This document shows positions 44,961 to 57,180 of a stretch of 64,000 bases of DNA, piece after piece. Within the stretch, counting starts at the first letter, position 1. The number at the start of each line of letters is the position of its first letter. This DNA is from Physcomitrium patens (taxonomy: Eukaryota; Streptophyta; Bryopsida; Funariales; Funariaceae), in the NCBI RefSeq assembly GCF_000002425.4, contig NC_037254.1, forward strand, positions 19,276,880-19,340,879. The letters run 5' to 3'. A program made the position numbers and the translations under genes. A model generated the notes under the pieces. The model was given only the letters and a program-made list of their open reading frames with translations. It was not told the origin of the DNA and did not search any database.

Positions 44961-45920
44961 TTTAGATTCTTTAAGCTCTTTTTTCTTGATACTTCTTCTA
45001 TTTATTCTTTAGAATCTTTTAGCAAAGGTCTAGTAATGGATTTTACTTTCTTATCAATTATCTTATATTTTATTTCAACCATAACTTTTAGTACTTGAAA
45101 AGATTCAATCATATTATAAACTTCTCTTGAATGAATTTGTATAAATTTATCATCATTACCTAATCCAATAGATGTAATTAATTTCAAAAGATCCTTCAAT
45201 CTATTTTTTTTATAAATATTAATAATATTTTTATTATCTTCTAATATTTCTAATCTATATAATATTTTTTCAATGGCAAGCAATCTTTTTCTTTCTTTTC
45301 TTTTTAAATCTTCAATTGCCTTATATATGATACTTCTATTTTCAAAAATATCAATAAATCTTGTATCAAAGGTACTTACATCTTGTAAGAGTATTTTTCT
45401 TTTAATAATTCTATAATCTTGCTTTATAGCGGCACTCTCTAAAAATCCTTGAATTCTTCAATAACTCTTGATAATAGATTTTTTCTCAATTTTTTTCAAT
45501 TCCACTCATGCTTTGGAGGCACAATCAAAAATTGTACTGCCCTTCTTCCATCTTCACTACAAATTCATGCATAAGCTGAACCATCATGAAGTATCTTTAT
45601 TTCCATCCGAATCTTAGTAGTATATGATTGTTCCAAAATAAGAGGATAAGTTGTTGCATCTTAAATAAAGAAATTTTATTCCATTCTAACATCATCAATT
45701 CAAATTTTTTATATTTGGATAAGGCCTATATAAATCATCTTATATATTATTAGCTACTTATATTATCTATTTATGTTCTATATTAATTGGCCAACTTTAT
45801 TTCATATAAAGATCCTTAGACATAAGATTTATTTTTAAACCGTCATCAATTAAAGCAACAATCGACTCATCTATATTTCCAACCTTCACCACTACTTTTG
45901 TAGTTGCTCTAGCTCAATGC
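44961..45920 (-). pseudogene. Element F protease and linker
   Basis: The protease block KVVVKVGNIDESIVALIDDG then LKINLMSKDLYMK lies at about 45780-45910 on the minus strand. The linker in 45002-45283 (EDNKNIINIYKKNRLKDLLK, IQIHSREVYNMIESFQVLKV) matches D's linker. The active site reads D-D-G here and D-H-G in D. This uninterrupted stretch shows what D looked like before the K LTR split it. Confidence 0.7.
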
Positions 45921-47818
45921 TTTTGAATATAATGACTTGAAATTCTTTTATCCTTATTATTTTGATCATCAAAACGTACTCTTTGATCATAACTCCTTCC
46001 CTCATTTGCTAATTATTTGCAATAATTATCAAATTTATTGTCTATCCTTACATACGTGTGCATCAATACCATGATTCAATCCAACTTCTTCCATTAGTTT
46101 CCTCTTTTGTTTAATACTTTCAATAATGACATCATAAAATTCTTTTTTAGAAATTTTTAAAATCTTCTTTAATGTAAATTCAACCTTAGCATTGAATATA
46201 TGTTCTTTAAGCACTCCCTTTAAAGCTATTGATGCTTCAATATTAGAGAGTAGTTTGTATGTTAACAACTGATGTTTATTTCTTATATCTTTTGATTTTT
46301 TCTTCAATGTTGTCAAAGCATCTTTCATCACTAATTTTTGTAAAGCCATTCCATGAGCCTTGTCTCTTCAAATTTGTTTCTTGGAAGTACTTTCTTCTCT
46401 TGTGTCCTCAAAATCTTGCTTCCTCTTTTCTTCTATTAATATTTAATGTTGGTTTTTAGCAATATAGGTATGCATTGACAAAACTTCTATAGGGTCCTCC
46501 TAACTTGTAGCTCCACAAGTTGTAGTAGTAATTCTCAATAATACTTCCCGTGGCATCTTTTTTTTTATATATTGTAGAAATAACAGAAGACCAAAGTCTA
46601 CTTAATACAATATTTTTTAGAAAATTTTATTTTGTTTATCTTCATCATTCATTCTAATACTATAATTTGTAGCTTCTATTGCCACAATCCCATGTATAGT
46701 TAAATAATCCTTAATCAATACTTTCATATCTTTTTTTATTAAAGTTAGTTTGAAGAAGATTATGAATATCCTTCAACGCTACTTTTCCATCTTTTCAAAA
46801 AATAATACCTTAATACATTATTTCATTGAATTTACTGCAATCTTTTTGAGAATGAGAATTATCATTACTCCAAATATATCTTTGCATATACCCTTGCTTA
46901 AAAATAGCCTTTAAACTTATTGTAGAATCTTCTTTTTAAGTCTTACAAGTTTATTTAGAAGATCATACATCCTACATATAATCTCTTCAAATTCCATATC
47001 TTCTTTCTTTGATATAGTCTTAAAAGATTAGACAATAGATACTATTGATCATGAAGTAGATACTTGAGTTTTAGGTGCTTATTCAACTCCTTGAATTTTA
47101 ACCCTATCATTTTTTTTTTTTTATCTTTGCAAGTAATTTCACAACATCTTCAAATTTTTTTTATTTTATTGTCAATCCTTCATCTTCTTCTTTATCATTA
47201 AGAAGAATTTCCAACTTTTCTTATAATTATCCGTCAGTTGCTCAAAGAAACAATTCAACCTTCTTTGGCTCCATAGTTAATTTTTTCATCATTGATAATT
47301 AAAAATATTGTCTCTCAAATTCTCTCAAAAGCTTTGTAGCTTATAAATTCTTATTGGGCCGCTCAACTCATTCAAAAAATGATTTCTTGGTAACATGATT
47401 ACTATCTTCTAAAAAAATATTTGTCTCTTAATGCATGTAAAAATATCATCTATGAATCTCCAAAATGCTCCATAATTAATTAAACATATTTTTTTATCTT
47501 TGATATTATAGTAAGTTCAAATATCTCAATCATCTTCTTTTTGGAAACCACATTCAATTTCATTTCTTATACATAACACCTCAAATATTTTGAAATATCC
47601 CTTCTATTAAATTTATCAATATTATTAACCATTGCTTACAATACTTTAGTTGCCAAAGCCTCTTTGCAATCATTGCCCTGTTGTTATTGTATAAATAATG
47701 TAAATACTTAAAACATATTTGTAGGATTTGGATCAAAGTATATGCCTTGTCTGCTAGTAGAAAATCCACTTGAAGCTCTATCCAAAGCTTCATCAAAAAC
47801 TCCAAATTTAATCTTCTT
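45921..47818 (-). pseudogene. Element F gag (broken, 5' end cut)
   Basis: 46035-46349 has FNAKVEFTLKKILKISKKEF, YDVIIESIKQKRKLMEEVG. 47581-47818 has LIQILQICFKYLHYLYNNNR and AMIAKRLWQLKYC, matching D's first gag block. Capsid-like pieces (LLREFEG-like, VELFL-AT) lie between. Two or more frameshifts and several stops are present. F ends abruptly at 47818 against repeat H; its 5' LTR is missing from the window. Confidence 0.75.
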
Positions 47819-49450
47819 TGTGAGCAGTTTTTTTCTCCTCTCACTTAAGTTCAATTTGATTCTATTGTACTTAGATTAAAATTAAATATTAATCAATATA
47901 GGCACATAAATCATAAATATAAAAAACAAATAAATAAATTAATTAATTAATAAAAATAAAAATAAATAAATGATATAATAATCACAATTAATTCAATTAA
48001 GTACAATAAGTCAAGTATATAATTTTTATGATTTCTTAAATATTATAGTCTAATTAATTAATTACCTTCTAAGGTTTACTTGATTAAGCTTAAACTCTGA
48101 AAATGATGAATAAAAAATAAAATTAAATTAAATAAAATACGTTAGAATTGATAATTAAAAGTTGAATGAAAAGTTTAAAATAACCATAGTAAAATTTGAA
48201 GATAAAAAGTAAAATTTATAAACTAAGATTAAAAATAAAAGATAAAAATAAAAAGATAGGATTAATTTTTTCTTTTATCTTTTAAAGATAAAGATGGATG
48301 AAAAGATAAAACTTTATCATTAATTATTAGAATGAGAGAAAAGTTCTTAAAAATTATAAAATAATATTAATTAATGATAATTAGAAAAATAAGAATTAAT
48401 ATAGTAGATTAGGTGCTAAAAGAATGTGATTAGAGGATGATTGGAGAAGAAAACAATAACATATCATTAGTATGTCAAATTATAAGCAGCCACCTTTGCT
48501 ACTCAAAAATTCACCAAAACTTCTTTGAGACTCCAATGCATGTGAATTTTGGTGTGATCAAGGTTTACTCTAGCATGCTTCTACTTTCTAAACTCTCGTG
48601 GCAATCCAATCCAAAATGCTTGAGACATGATTTTTTCCAAGTAGAGCCACTTGAGGTGCCTTGGTAGCAGATCCCTTCTATTTAAAAATTCACCAAAAGT
48701 TGATTAATGATTCAAAGTTAAAAAATCTAATTTTTTTTATAACTATACTTAGTAATATTCTTTTCAAAATAAGATTCAATGAAAAAAAATCAGTAGGTAT
48801 TGAGCTAAATTTTTTTCAAATTTAATTGTTCTAAACTGCTAAGACAGCAGATCTATCCTAACTCTAAAAATCATAAATTTTTTGTTATAACTTAGAAGTT
48901 AGTGACTCAAATTTTCTAATAAAGAAGATTTTAAATTTTTTTCATTATAGTAAGTCACATTAAAGTTGAGTTAGAGGTCACCGAGTTACAAATTTTTGAA
49001 GTTGATATTTTCATATTGCCAAGGACAATAGATCCCCTGCCACTTGGAAATTCGCCAAAAATCCGTCCAAGCTTCAAATTACTTGTAGCTTATATCGTTG
49101 AAAAGCTGGTAATCAGAAAAATATGAATACCAAATATTACTCAAAAGCATAAAAAATTGAATGATTGAAGAAAAATATAGCAAGGCAATGATAAGATGGG
49201 AGAAAATTCCTTTAATTAAAAGCCTAGAAACAATTTGGTAGGGCATCGCCTTACAAAAAGGAATAGAGAGAGAGGGAGCTCGGCCATCCAAGCCTTCTTA
49301 ACTAGGTCGGAGGAGGTTCAAAGGTGGCAACCACATCTCCACCATCCAAATCAAAAAATTCCTAACCAAAGTCAAGGATCCACACACTCTAAGCCTAAAT
49401 CCAATTTTAAGTTTGAAAATGCCTATAATTCAAATTTAACACCTTTTTGC
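47819..49450 (-). repeat. Repeat H, copy 1 (LTR-like)
   Basis: The plus strand begins TGTGAGCAGTTTTTTTCTCC. The first 280 bases recur at 61218-61485. A TG on the plus strand equals a CA end on the minus strand, so this could be an LTR read on the minus strand. From about 48485 to 49060 it holds four units of about 180 bases, each with GCAGATCC-like and AAATTCACCAAAA-like blocks. Further on, GAGAGAGAGGGAGCTCGGCC and CAACCACATCTCCACC match the inverted copy near 53040-53090. No coding sequence is seen. The right boundary is uncertain. Confidence 0.55.
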
Positions 49451-51150
49451 TAAAACTAATACCACCAATGTTTCTAAAATATATTTTTATTCTATAATTG
49501 TCTATTCATAAGTCCAAATCCGAGTTCTAAATGACAAGAACTAATTAATTTGCTAATTTAATTCTAAGTTTCAACTATAATTCTAATTTTTTTCAATCTA
49601 CTTGGAAATCAGTATGGGTTCTTGCCATCAAAGCCATCATGATCACCATTCTTTAATTTAGACTTCCTTAAATATAAACTCTTAGTAAATCCAAGACCAA
49701 TTGCAATTTGGCCTTGAATTAATACACTTGTGATTTTTTTTTTTTTTTCTCCAATTTTCAATTCCAAATAGTTATTAAAATCACTAAGAGAGGAATTATA
49801 CTACAAAAATTAGCTCACCTCCATCTTCTAGAAATCATCAATAATTTAATAGTTAGACTTTATATTTTTATTCCATTTAAATTATGGCATGAAATTTAAG
49901 CATAAAAAAAAACTTAAAAATTAAATAAAAAGATAGAACAATTAGACTTAAGGGATTTTTTAACCATAGTCAAATTAAAAATTAGCCTTAGAGTTGAAAA
50001 ATAAGATTGTAGATTAATTCAAGATATAATTTCTAAGACTTAAAAAATAAATTCTACTAAAATTCTAATTTTAGTTCTAAAAAAGAATTTAAATAAAATC
50101 AAAAAAAGAATCATAGATCTTCTAAACTTATTATTTTTAGAATTTTTAATAATCATTCAATCCTTTTTAATAACCTAAAAATACAAATAAAATCATAATT
50201 AACTAAAAAAACTAATTTTTATCTATAAGTTAATTATATTAGAATTATGATTAATAAAAATATGTTATAAATCACAAAAATGATAATAAATAATCATTGT
50301 AGCTATTAATTGTGCTTATACATGGTGACCATATACAATGATTAGAAGAGGAGAATAACTCAAAGTTTTCTACTAATAGAAGTGTTAATTGTCTTATCTA
50401 TTGAACCTCATGGTTTTAAAATTTTAATTTATGGTTACAACCAAGAAGAGAATTGGAATCATACTTTTCCACCTAAATCAAAGTTTCTTGGGCCTATAAA
50501 AAAAAATGTAGACAAAATTCCATTCTCTTTGGATGGAATTAGTTTGAATCCATAGCCAAAAAACATTACAAATCTGCCTTCCGCCTTCATCATAGTGAAT
50601 TTGGACCAAAGAATGATAGAATTTTAAGAAAAATTAGAATTTATTGAATTAAAATATTAGAATTAGCTTGTATTAGTATAAATATAAATAAAGATCTCTT
50701 GAAAGTTGTATAAATTGATCTAAGCACACCTGCATAGAAGGATTCTACCATATCCATCCTATAGGTTTCTTTCCTATTTACTAACTAGCTTACAATTATG
50801 ATAGCACCAATTTGAAAACTCACAAGGATTTAATTCTAAACTTATTTGGATATAATCTCCATTTCAACTCACTTCTTATATCTATGGGTAGATGTTTTTA
50901 AAAATTATTGTAAATTTTATAATAGTAGTAAGTTGTAGACCAACTTAAAATATTAAAACTTCTAAGATCTTTATAATCATGGTGAGTATGTACATGGAAA
51001 AATTTCTACATCTAATTTTAATAAATGATTGATAAATACAAGATGGTAGTAACAATTTAATCATTAAGCTTTATATTTCTTATATCTATTTTTAAAAGTA
51101 CGAGTTAAAAATTCTTTTCTATTTAAAGTTTATAGTAAAAAAAAATATTA
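49451..51150. other. Unassigned AT-rich stretch
   Basis: 1.7 kb with no gene or motif I can support, only short A or T runs such as T(16) near 49737-49751. By position the 3' LTR of element I should be near its right side, but I see no K-type LTR here, so that end of I is lost or too diverged. Confidence 0.5.
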
Positions 51151-52334
51151 GAAAAGACTTCCTTGATTAGATAGGAATTTAATCAAAGTACATCAAATTA
51201 GCCTAAAAAATCAAGCTTCCTAGCATCTTGAAGTAGAACCAACATGCTAAGTTGAAGAATCTAATTTTTGTATCTTTTATACGTCTTTTGAATAGCCTCT
51301 ATATGTTGGATACTCACCTTATATATTTTATTTAACTATTCTAATTATTTTAAGTGATCCTTCAAGGATTCATTATAGGAGAGCCTTTCATTGATGGCAA
51401 TCTAGAAAGATGGAATTTCCAATTCAATTGGTAAAATAGATTTTAATCCCTAGATCAAAGAAAAAGATGTAGCTTGGATAGTAATCTTGAAGGTGGTTCT
51501 ATAAGCCTACAAGAAACCAGAGAATTTGATATCTCAATCTCGTTTTGAATCCACTATGGTTTTTCATAAGATATTTACAAAAATTTGATTTACTCTTTCT
51601 ATATGGCCATTGATTTGGAGGTGATAGGATGTTGTCTTACGATGGTTAATTGTGAACCACTTTGTAATCCCTTCCATTACTTTATTCAAAAAGTATCAGC
51701 CTCTATTGCTAATCAATATCTTGAGACAACCAAATCGAGTGATTATTTATTCAAATAGGAAGTTCACTACAGTTTTAGCATCATTTGTCGTTACTAATTT
51801 GGCCTCAACTCAATTGGTTAGATATTTGGTGGCTACAATGATGTATTTCTTACCACTAGAAGAACTAAGATAAATTTCTCTAATATAATAAATTCTCCAT
51901 TTTTCAAAAGGAACTAATGGCAATGACATTTTAAGACGTAGATTTATATAAAGGTTATTTCTTACAAATTATTGACATGCATTACATCATTTTGCATAAT
52001 CATGGATATCTCTAAACATATTGGATCAGTAATAACCAATCCGAAGTACCTTTTGGCCTATTAACATGCTAGAAAAGTAATCCTCGTATGTACTATTATG
52101 ATATACAATTCAAATGGTTGGTATTTCTTCAATTATTACACAATGTCAAAGAATGCCATTTATTCCTCTCTAGTATAACTTATTTTCTATCACCATAAAA
52201 TATCTACTATTCACTCTAATTTTTCTTCGTTTATTCTTAAATAGGTTCATCAATAATTCTTGAATTATCAAAAATTGGATGATATGGGAGTTCCACACTA
52301 GAGTAGATGAGATAGTAAAGAGGTAAGTGAGCCA
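51151..52334 (-). pseudogene. Element I integrase (broken)
   Basis: On the minus strand: MIMQNDVMHVNNL, a zinc-finger end with Cys lost; CHCHFLLKNG with the core start; KKYIIVATKYLTNWVEAKLV then TTNDAKTVVNFLFE; GCLKILISNRGYFLN-like sequence with a stop, holding the second Asp region; ITKWFTINHRKTTSYHLQIN and HIERVNQIF, the Glu region; and a RRTTFKITIQATSFSLI block then ILPIELEIPSFWI. 51652-51873 on the plus strand is only a shadow. It has many stops and belongs with the RT/RNase H at 54481-56230, beyond the H-like insertion. Confidence 0.75.
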
Positions 52335-54189
52335 TTGAATTGACTTATTTTTATATTTAGTATAAAAAATATACTTATTGTGCTTAAAATATAAATTTTA
52401 TGAGTTAATATTAGAATTTTAGGAAAAAATAGAAAATAAATTGCTAGTAGCGGAATATAATCTAAGATAGAATTTAGTAAGAAGAAACTAGAAAGACTAT
52501 ATTTTTTCAGTTAGCTAATAATAGAAGAATTACAAAAGAAGTAGACTTGATGTCAAAAAAAGAAAAAAAAAATCTAATTATGTTTAATTATGATGGATTT
52601 GAAGATTTTTTTTCAAATTCAACAAATCCAAGCAACAAAGCGATTCTTCTAATTTATGGAAGCTTTTCAAATGCAATGGAGGCATCAAATGCACCATGTG
52701 GAGTGAAGAAAATAAGATCAACATCCTTTCTTTTAAAGTAAAATTAGAGAAATGAAATTTTCATTTTTTGAAGAATTTTACAAATATTGCCTAAATCCGT
52801 GTAAGTAAAAAACTTCATAAAAGTTACAAAGAAGCATAGATTGATGCATGTGAGTAAATAATCTTAGTATAAAAAGGTGTTTTAAACACAATGGTTAAGT
52901 TAGATTTATCAAAAAGAGTTTTTTCTTCCCACTTACAAGAGCCATCAACCTTGGTCACGAAATTAGCTCTTGGATGAAGGAAGATCATAGATCTATATTA
53001 GAAATCTTAGAGGTCAAGGGTGGAGATGTGGCCGACCTTCCACAAGCCACCATTCAATTGTACAAGAGTGGTTTTCCAAGCCTCTCTCTCTCTCTTTTTT
53101 TTTAATGAGGGCGAAACTATACCAACATGTGGTCTCAATCCTAATCCTAATCTTATTTTTTTGCTTCTTTCTTGATTTTAGATCTCATTGTGAACTTAAG
53201 GAATATATAAGCATTGGTTTTGTATCATGGATGGTACTTGTTGTGGTTTAAAAGGTGCTCCTTTGCAATTAATGGTCACTAACCATTTCCATAGTCAAAA
53301 GGGTTTGAAGGGCCTTGAACTTTTCCCAATCAATTTGTGGTTTTTTATGATTTTTAAGTGAAGATTTTTCATCACATAGCTCTTATTATTGAATTTTCAA
53401 CGAATTAAAGCTTGCTCAATTTGGAATTGAACTGAATTTTTGGTGAATTTTTTAGTGCAAAGGGGGCGGCTACCTTAGTAGTTTCAATAATCCAACTTTG
53501 AAAAGGCATTCCTCAGTGCTATTGAATGGAATCATTTTGAAATTTTGGAAGTCCAAGCATCTTCAAGCTGAGCTTCCATTGGTGCAATTTGCATTAAAAT
53601 TTAGAGCAATTATGAATTTTTAACAAATTTTTGAGTGAAAGAGGGTCGGCTGCAGCGGCAGTTCCAATGACCCAACTTTGAAGAAACATTGCTTGCAGCT
53701 CAGGTATTAGATTGCTACAAAAATTGTGAAACAAGAACGCCTTGAAGTTAAATTTCCAACACAATAAAAATCACTAGATTTGGAGCTAATTTTGGATTTT
53801 TGGAGTAAAAAGGGGGTACTTCCTTCAATCCTTGGGCGTTGTCAAGGTACTTATGCTTGTACCTTTCTTTATTTATTTTTTCTTTTATTTTATTTTATTT
53901 TATTTTTTACAGTAACTTATAACTTTTATATTCATTTTTGGCTTTAATTTTTAACTTTTAATCTTCTCTTTTTTATTTACTTTTTACTTTTTAAACTTTA
54001 CTTTTAACTTTAATTTTTAATTTTTAATCCAACCTTTAAAAAATTTATAGTTACTATAGATTAAGGATAATAACTTAATTAATTAATTTTATCATTAGGT
54101 AATTAAGAAGTAAAAATTTATATATTTTTAAAAAATGATAAATTTATAAAATATTAAAAATCAATAAAAATGACCTAATAAAATAATAA

Positions 54190-54227
<38 letters not shown>

Positions 54228-54480
54228 GATTAAATTAAATAAAAAAATTTAAAAAAGTTATCTAATTAGAAGTAGAAGAAGGAATTGTTTTTTATGAAAT
54301 TAAAGAGTGAATTATCATTGTGAATGTGAGGAATATTAGAAGATTTGATTAATAACTTGATGTTTTAAGAAGGACAAGTAATAAGTGGATTAGAATTTAA
54401 ATAATAGCTTTATTTTAAATTCATACAGTTAATTCACTTATTGTGAGTTAGAATAAACTTCCAATTAGTGGAGGTTTAGT
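52335..54480 (+). repeat. Repeat H-like insertion, copy 2, inside element I
   Basis: This stretch separates element I's integrase from its RNase H, so it is an insertion. Its core (about 53030-53900) matches repeat H in inverted orientation: GGTGGAGATGTGGCCGACC, a CTCTCTCTCTCT run, and three units about 173 bases apart with GAATTTTTGGTGAATTTTTT, GTGCAAAGGGGGCGGC and similar. No coding sequence is seen. The first 500 bases and the last 250 are only placed here because they lie between the two halves of I. Confidence 0.5.
54183..54228. repeat. (AAT)n microsatellite
   Basis: A run of about 14 AAT units, nearly perfect, within the H-like insertion. Confidence 0.9.
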
Positions 54481-55010
54481 TTAGCTCACAAAGTATTCAT
54501 CTACAAGGCTATGATCCAAGGATGTAGGATTAAGATTCTCTAACAACCATGACAAATGGTTTGCTTGATTACGCATTCTATTGGACTTATACTTTGTGAT
54601 ATAGTCAAATTCTTTCAATAGCAAAATCCATCGAGCTATCCTCCTACTCAAATCCACCTTATTGACAATAATCAAACCACTTAATAATTTAATAACACAT
54701 TATTTAATGGCCATGTGGTCTACAAAAAAGACTACTAGATTCAACAGAAGGTAATGACGGAACTTCTTTACCGAGAAAATCATAGCCAAACATTCTCTCT
54801 TGGTTATACAATAGTTTTTTTTAGCTGCATTCAATTATCTCCTCATATAAGCAATAGGATAGTTTCTTCTTTTTCCAATTGATGATTGATATAAAGTACT
54901 ACTTACTATAATTGATGAGGCATCACAATACACATGAAATAATTGACTCCAATTTGGTGGTTTCAATATTGGATAAGAATTAAAATTTCTTTTTAATTGA
55001 TCAAATGCAT
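54481..55010 (-). pseudogene. Element I RNase H
   Basis: On the minus strand: FHVYCDASSIIVSSTLYQ with the first acidic residue, YPIAYMRR, LNAAKKNYCITKRECLAMIF with the Glu, FRHYLL, FFVDHMAI with the third Asp, then 54481-54675 with LSRRIARWILLLKEFDYITK and NQANHLSWLLENLNP. One or two stops and a shift are present. The motif order is standard for Ty3. Confidence 0.85.
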
Positions 55011-56240
55011 GTTGACATTCTTTGCTCTATTTAAACTTGATAGTTTTTTATTGAAGTTTAGCTATAAAAAAGACTTTTTTGGCATAACCATGAATAAACT
55101 CTCAATACCAATCCACATGATCTAAGGTCCTTTATACTTCTTTTATAATTGAAGGAGGTTAAAGGTTCATAATTACTTCTACTTTTTTTAGATCGAACTT
55201 TCTTTTATTTTTAAAAACCACATAGTCTAGTAAAATCTCACGTTATACTGTAATAAAGAACTTATCTAGATTGAAGGCTATCTCCGCATATCTAGTATAA
55301 TCAAAGTTCTCTCAAAGATAAGCAAGGTAATCTATTTTAGCAGGTTGAGTGCTAAAGTCATCAATAAAATGTAAACCTCAAAGCTTTTCATTTTTTTTTA
55401 CTAATATCATAAAAAATAATCCAATCAATTATCTCTATAGATTTAATGAAACTAACTTGTAACAACTTCTCCAATTTGGCCTTGACTATGAGTTGTAGAA
55501 CAAGATTCATTTGATGTTCTTTTTGCCTCTTTAGAATAGAATCAAGTAGTAGAAGAATTTTGGATTGAGCTACTTTTAGATGAATTTTCTTGAGATCTAT
55601 ATAAGATCAAGCAAAATTATCTCTATACTCCATAATTAGAGACTTATAATGGCTCATCTCTTTGCTTATTAGTTGAGAAACAATCTTGATGAGTCTTGGT
55701 TCTTTGCTATTATAGGAGACATCTAAAGTTTTTCAATCTATTTCTTGAATATGTGGTTGTTCAATGGATTCTCTATACCAATCTTTTATAATTGGTGGAT
55801 AGATTGTTCTTTTACTACTAGTAGTTATTCTAATTAAGGTTCTTTTAAAGTGAAGAGGTGGATTCAACTTTTCTTCTTCCATTGATAACTTTAGGTCATT
55901 GACTTGAGTACCATCTATATATAAATAAAAAAAATCTTCATATTAAATGTCATCTACTAATGTGGTTAAATCTAAGTTCTCTTCTTCTTGATAGGTTGTG
56001 AACTCTTCTAAAAAGTTTATCAAATACTCTTTGATAGAATTAAGGTAGTTCATTAATCATTGGACAAATTCTCTATTATCTTTTCAGTCATACAACCTTG
56101 GGCCTAGAAAATCTATGGTGGTCAAGTTTAAATTAGTGGCTTGGATTTTTAAATTGAACTTTAGAAGGATAAATCTAACTTGTTTTTTTGATCTCTCCAT
56201 CATAGGTGGTCTATATATATCTTCTTCTAAAGAATTACTA
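55011..56240 (-). pseudogene. Element I reverse transcriptase (broken)
   Basis: The catalytic box reads GLHFIDDFSTQPAKIDYLAY at about 55340-55380 on the minus strand, with both Asp kept. Downstream come AEIAFNLDKFFI, FDLKKVEVIMNL, RTLDHVDWY and FIHGYAKK, the usual connection to RNase H, and HAFDQLKRNF. The fingers (about 55400-55800) are poorly kept; an acidic lead-in lies upstream. Stops and shifts are frequent. Confidence 0.75.
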
Positions 56241-56820
56241 TAATCTTTTTTATGATATATTCAATTAGATTAGATAAAAATCTTAGTACAATTATTAAGG
56301 GATCCATATAAAATATGATGTTTAGCACCCTCCTATTTTATAATTACATTGGTGGCCCTCAACCATAGATGACCTAAAAAGAAAAAAAATATATTCTTAT
56401 TTGAATGTATTCAAATTATATAGAAGGTAAGAAAGTATTTTTTACCTCTTATAACTACCTTGTAATTTTAAATCAAGCCCAGTGGCTCTTTTGGACTTTG
56501 ATTTGCCATATTAATGATAAATAAAGATGATTCAATGATATTCAAGCCTAATTTTTCTATGTTTTGTAATAACATGATATTTAAGCTACTACCTCTATTT
56601 ACCAAGACTTTAGGCAGAATCTTATCTACCAACAAGACTTTTATTTCCATTACTTTTAGATCAAATGGAATTTTAGATGTTTGAATACTAGCAGCAATAT
56701 TAATCTTGGACCTCTGGTGCCTCTTAATTGAGATGCTTTGCTTAAGTGCCTTTCTTAGTATTAAAAAAACTTCTAATAATTAAGCTATGGTGATGTCTCT
56801 TTTGATTTTTTTCAAATCAG
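56241..56820 (-). pseudogene. Element I protease
   Basis: 56468-56650 is stop-free: MEIKVLLVDKILPKVLVNRG then SSLNIMLLQNIEKLGLNI and MANQSPKEPLGLI. VLVNRGSSLNIM is the active-site block of a plant gypsy aspartic protease (usual form D-G-G-S-S), with Asp changed to Asn and Gly to Arg, so it is inactive. Confidence 0.8.
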
Positions 56821-57180
56821 TCTACAACTTATAAGATTTATCTACCACTTTTCTAATCTTCCTATGTAGTGGATTTCCTACCACATCAAGAAGTTCAAGT
56901 TCCTTCCGATTTCTTTTAATTGATTTTTTATATAGTTCAACTCCATCTTTAGTTTGAAATAATAATTCTTCTGTCTCATGTTCTAATTTCTGTGGTAGAA
57001 CCTTCACTTCTTTAGTATCAATCATTATGGTTTTAATTATCCTATCCAACTTAGATAGATGCCGAGAGTCTTCCAATGAAGTGTCTTCTATAACTATCAA
57101 GTTTTGATTGGCAATCTTTGACTTAGTCATAACTGCCAAGGCAAGAACTCCCATTATTAAATTTTTTTTTCTTTGACTTG
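56821..57180 (-). pseudogene. Element I gag-protease spacer
   Basis: 56822-57154 is a stop-free stretch of 110 residues (MGVLALAVMTKSKIANQNLI to KIRKVVDKSYKL), rich in charged residues, in the same frame as the protease. No domain is recognised; its place fits the spacer between gag and protease. Confidence 0.6.
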
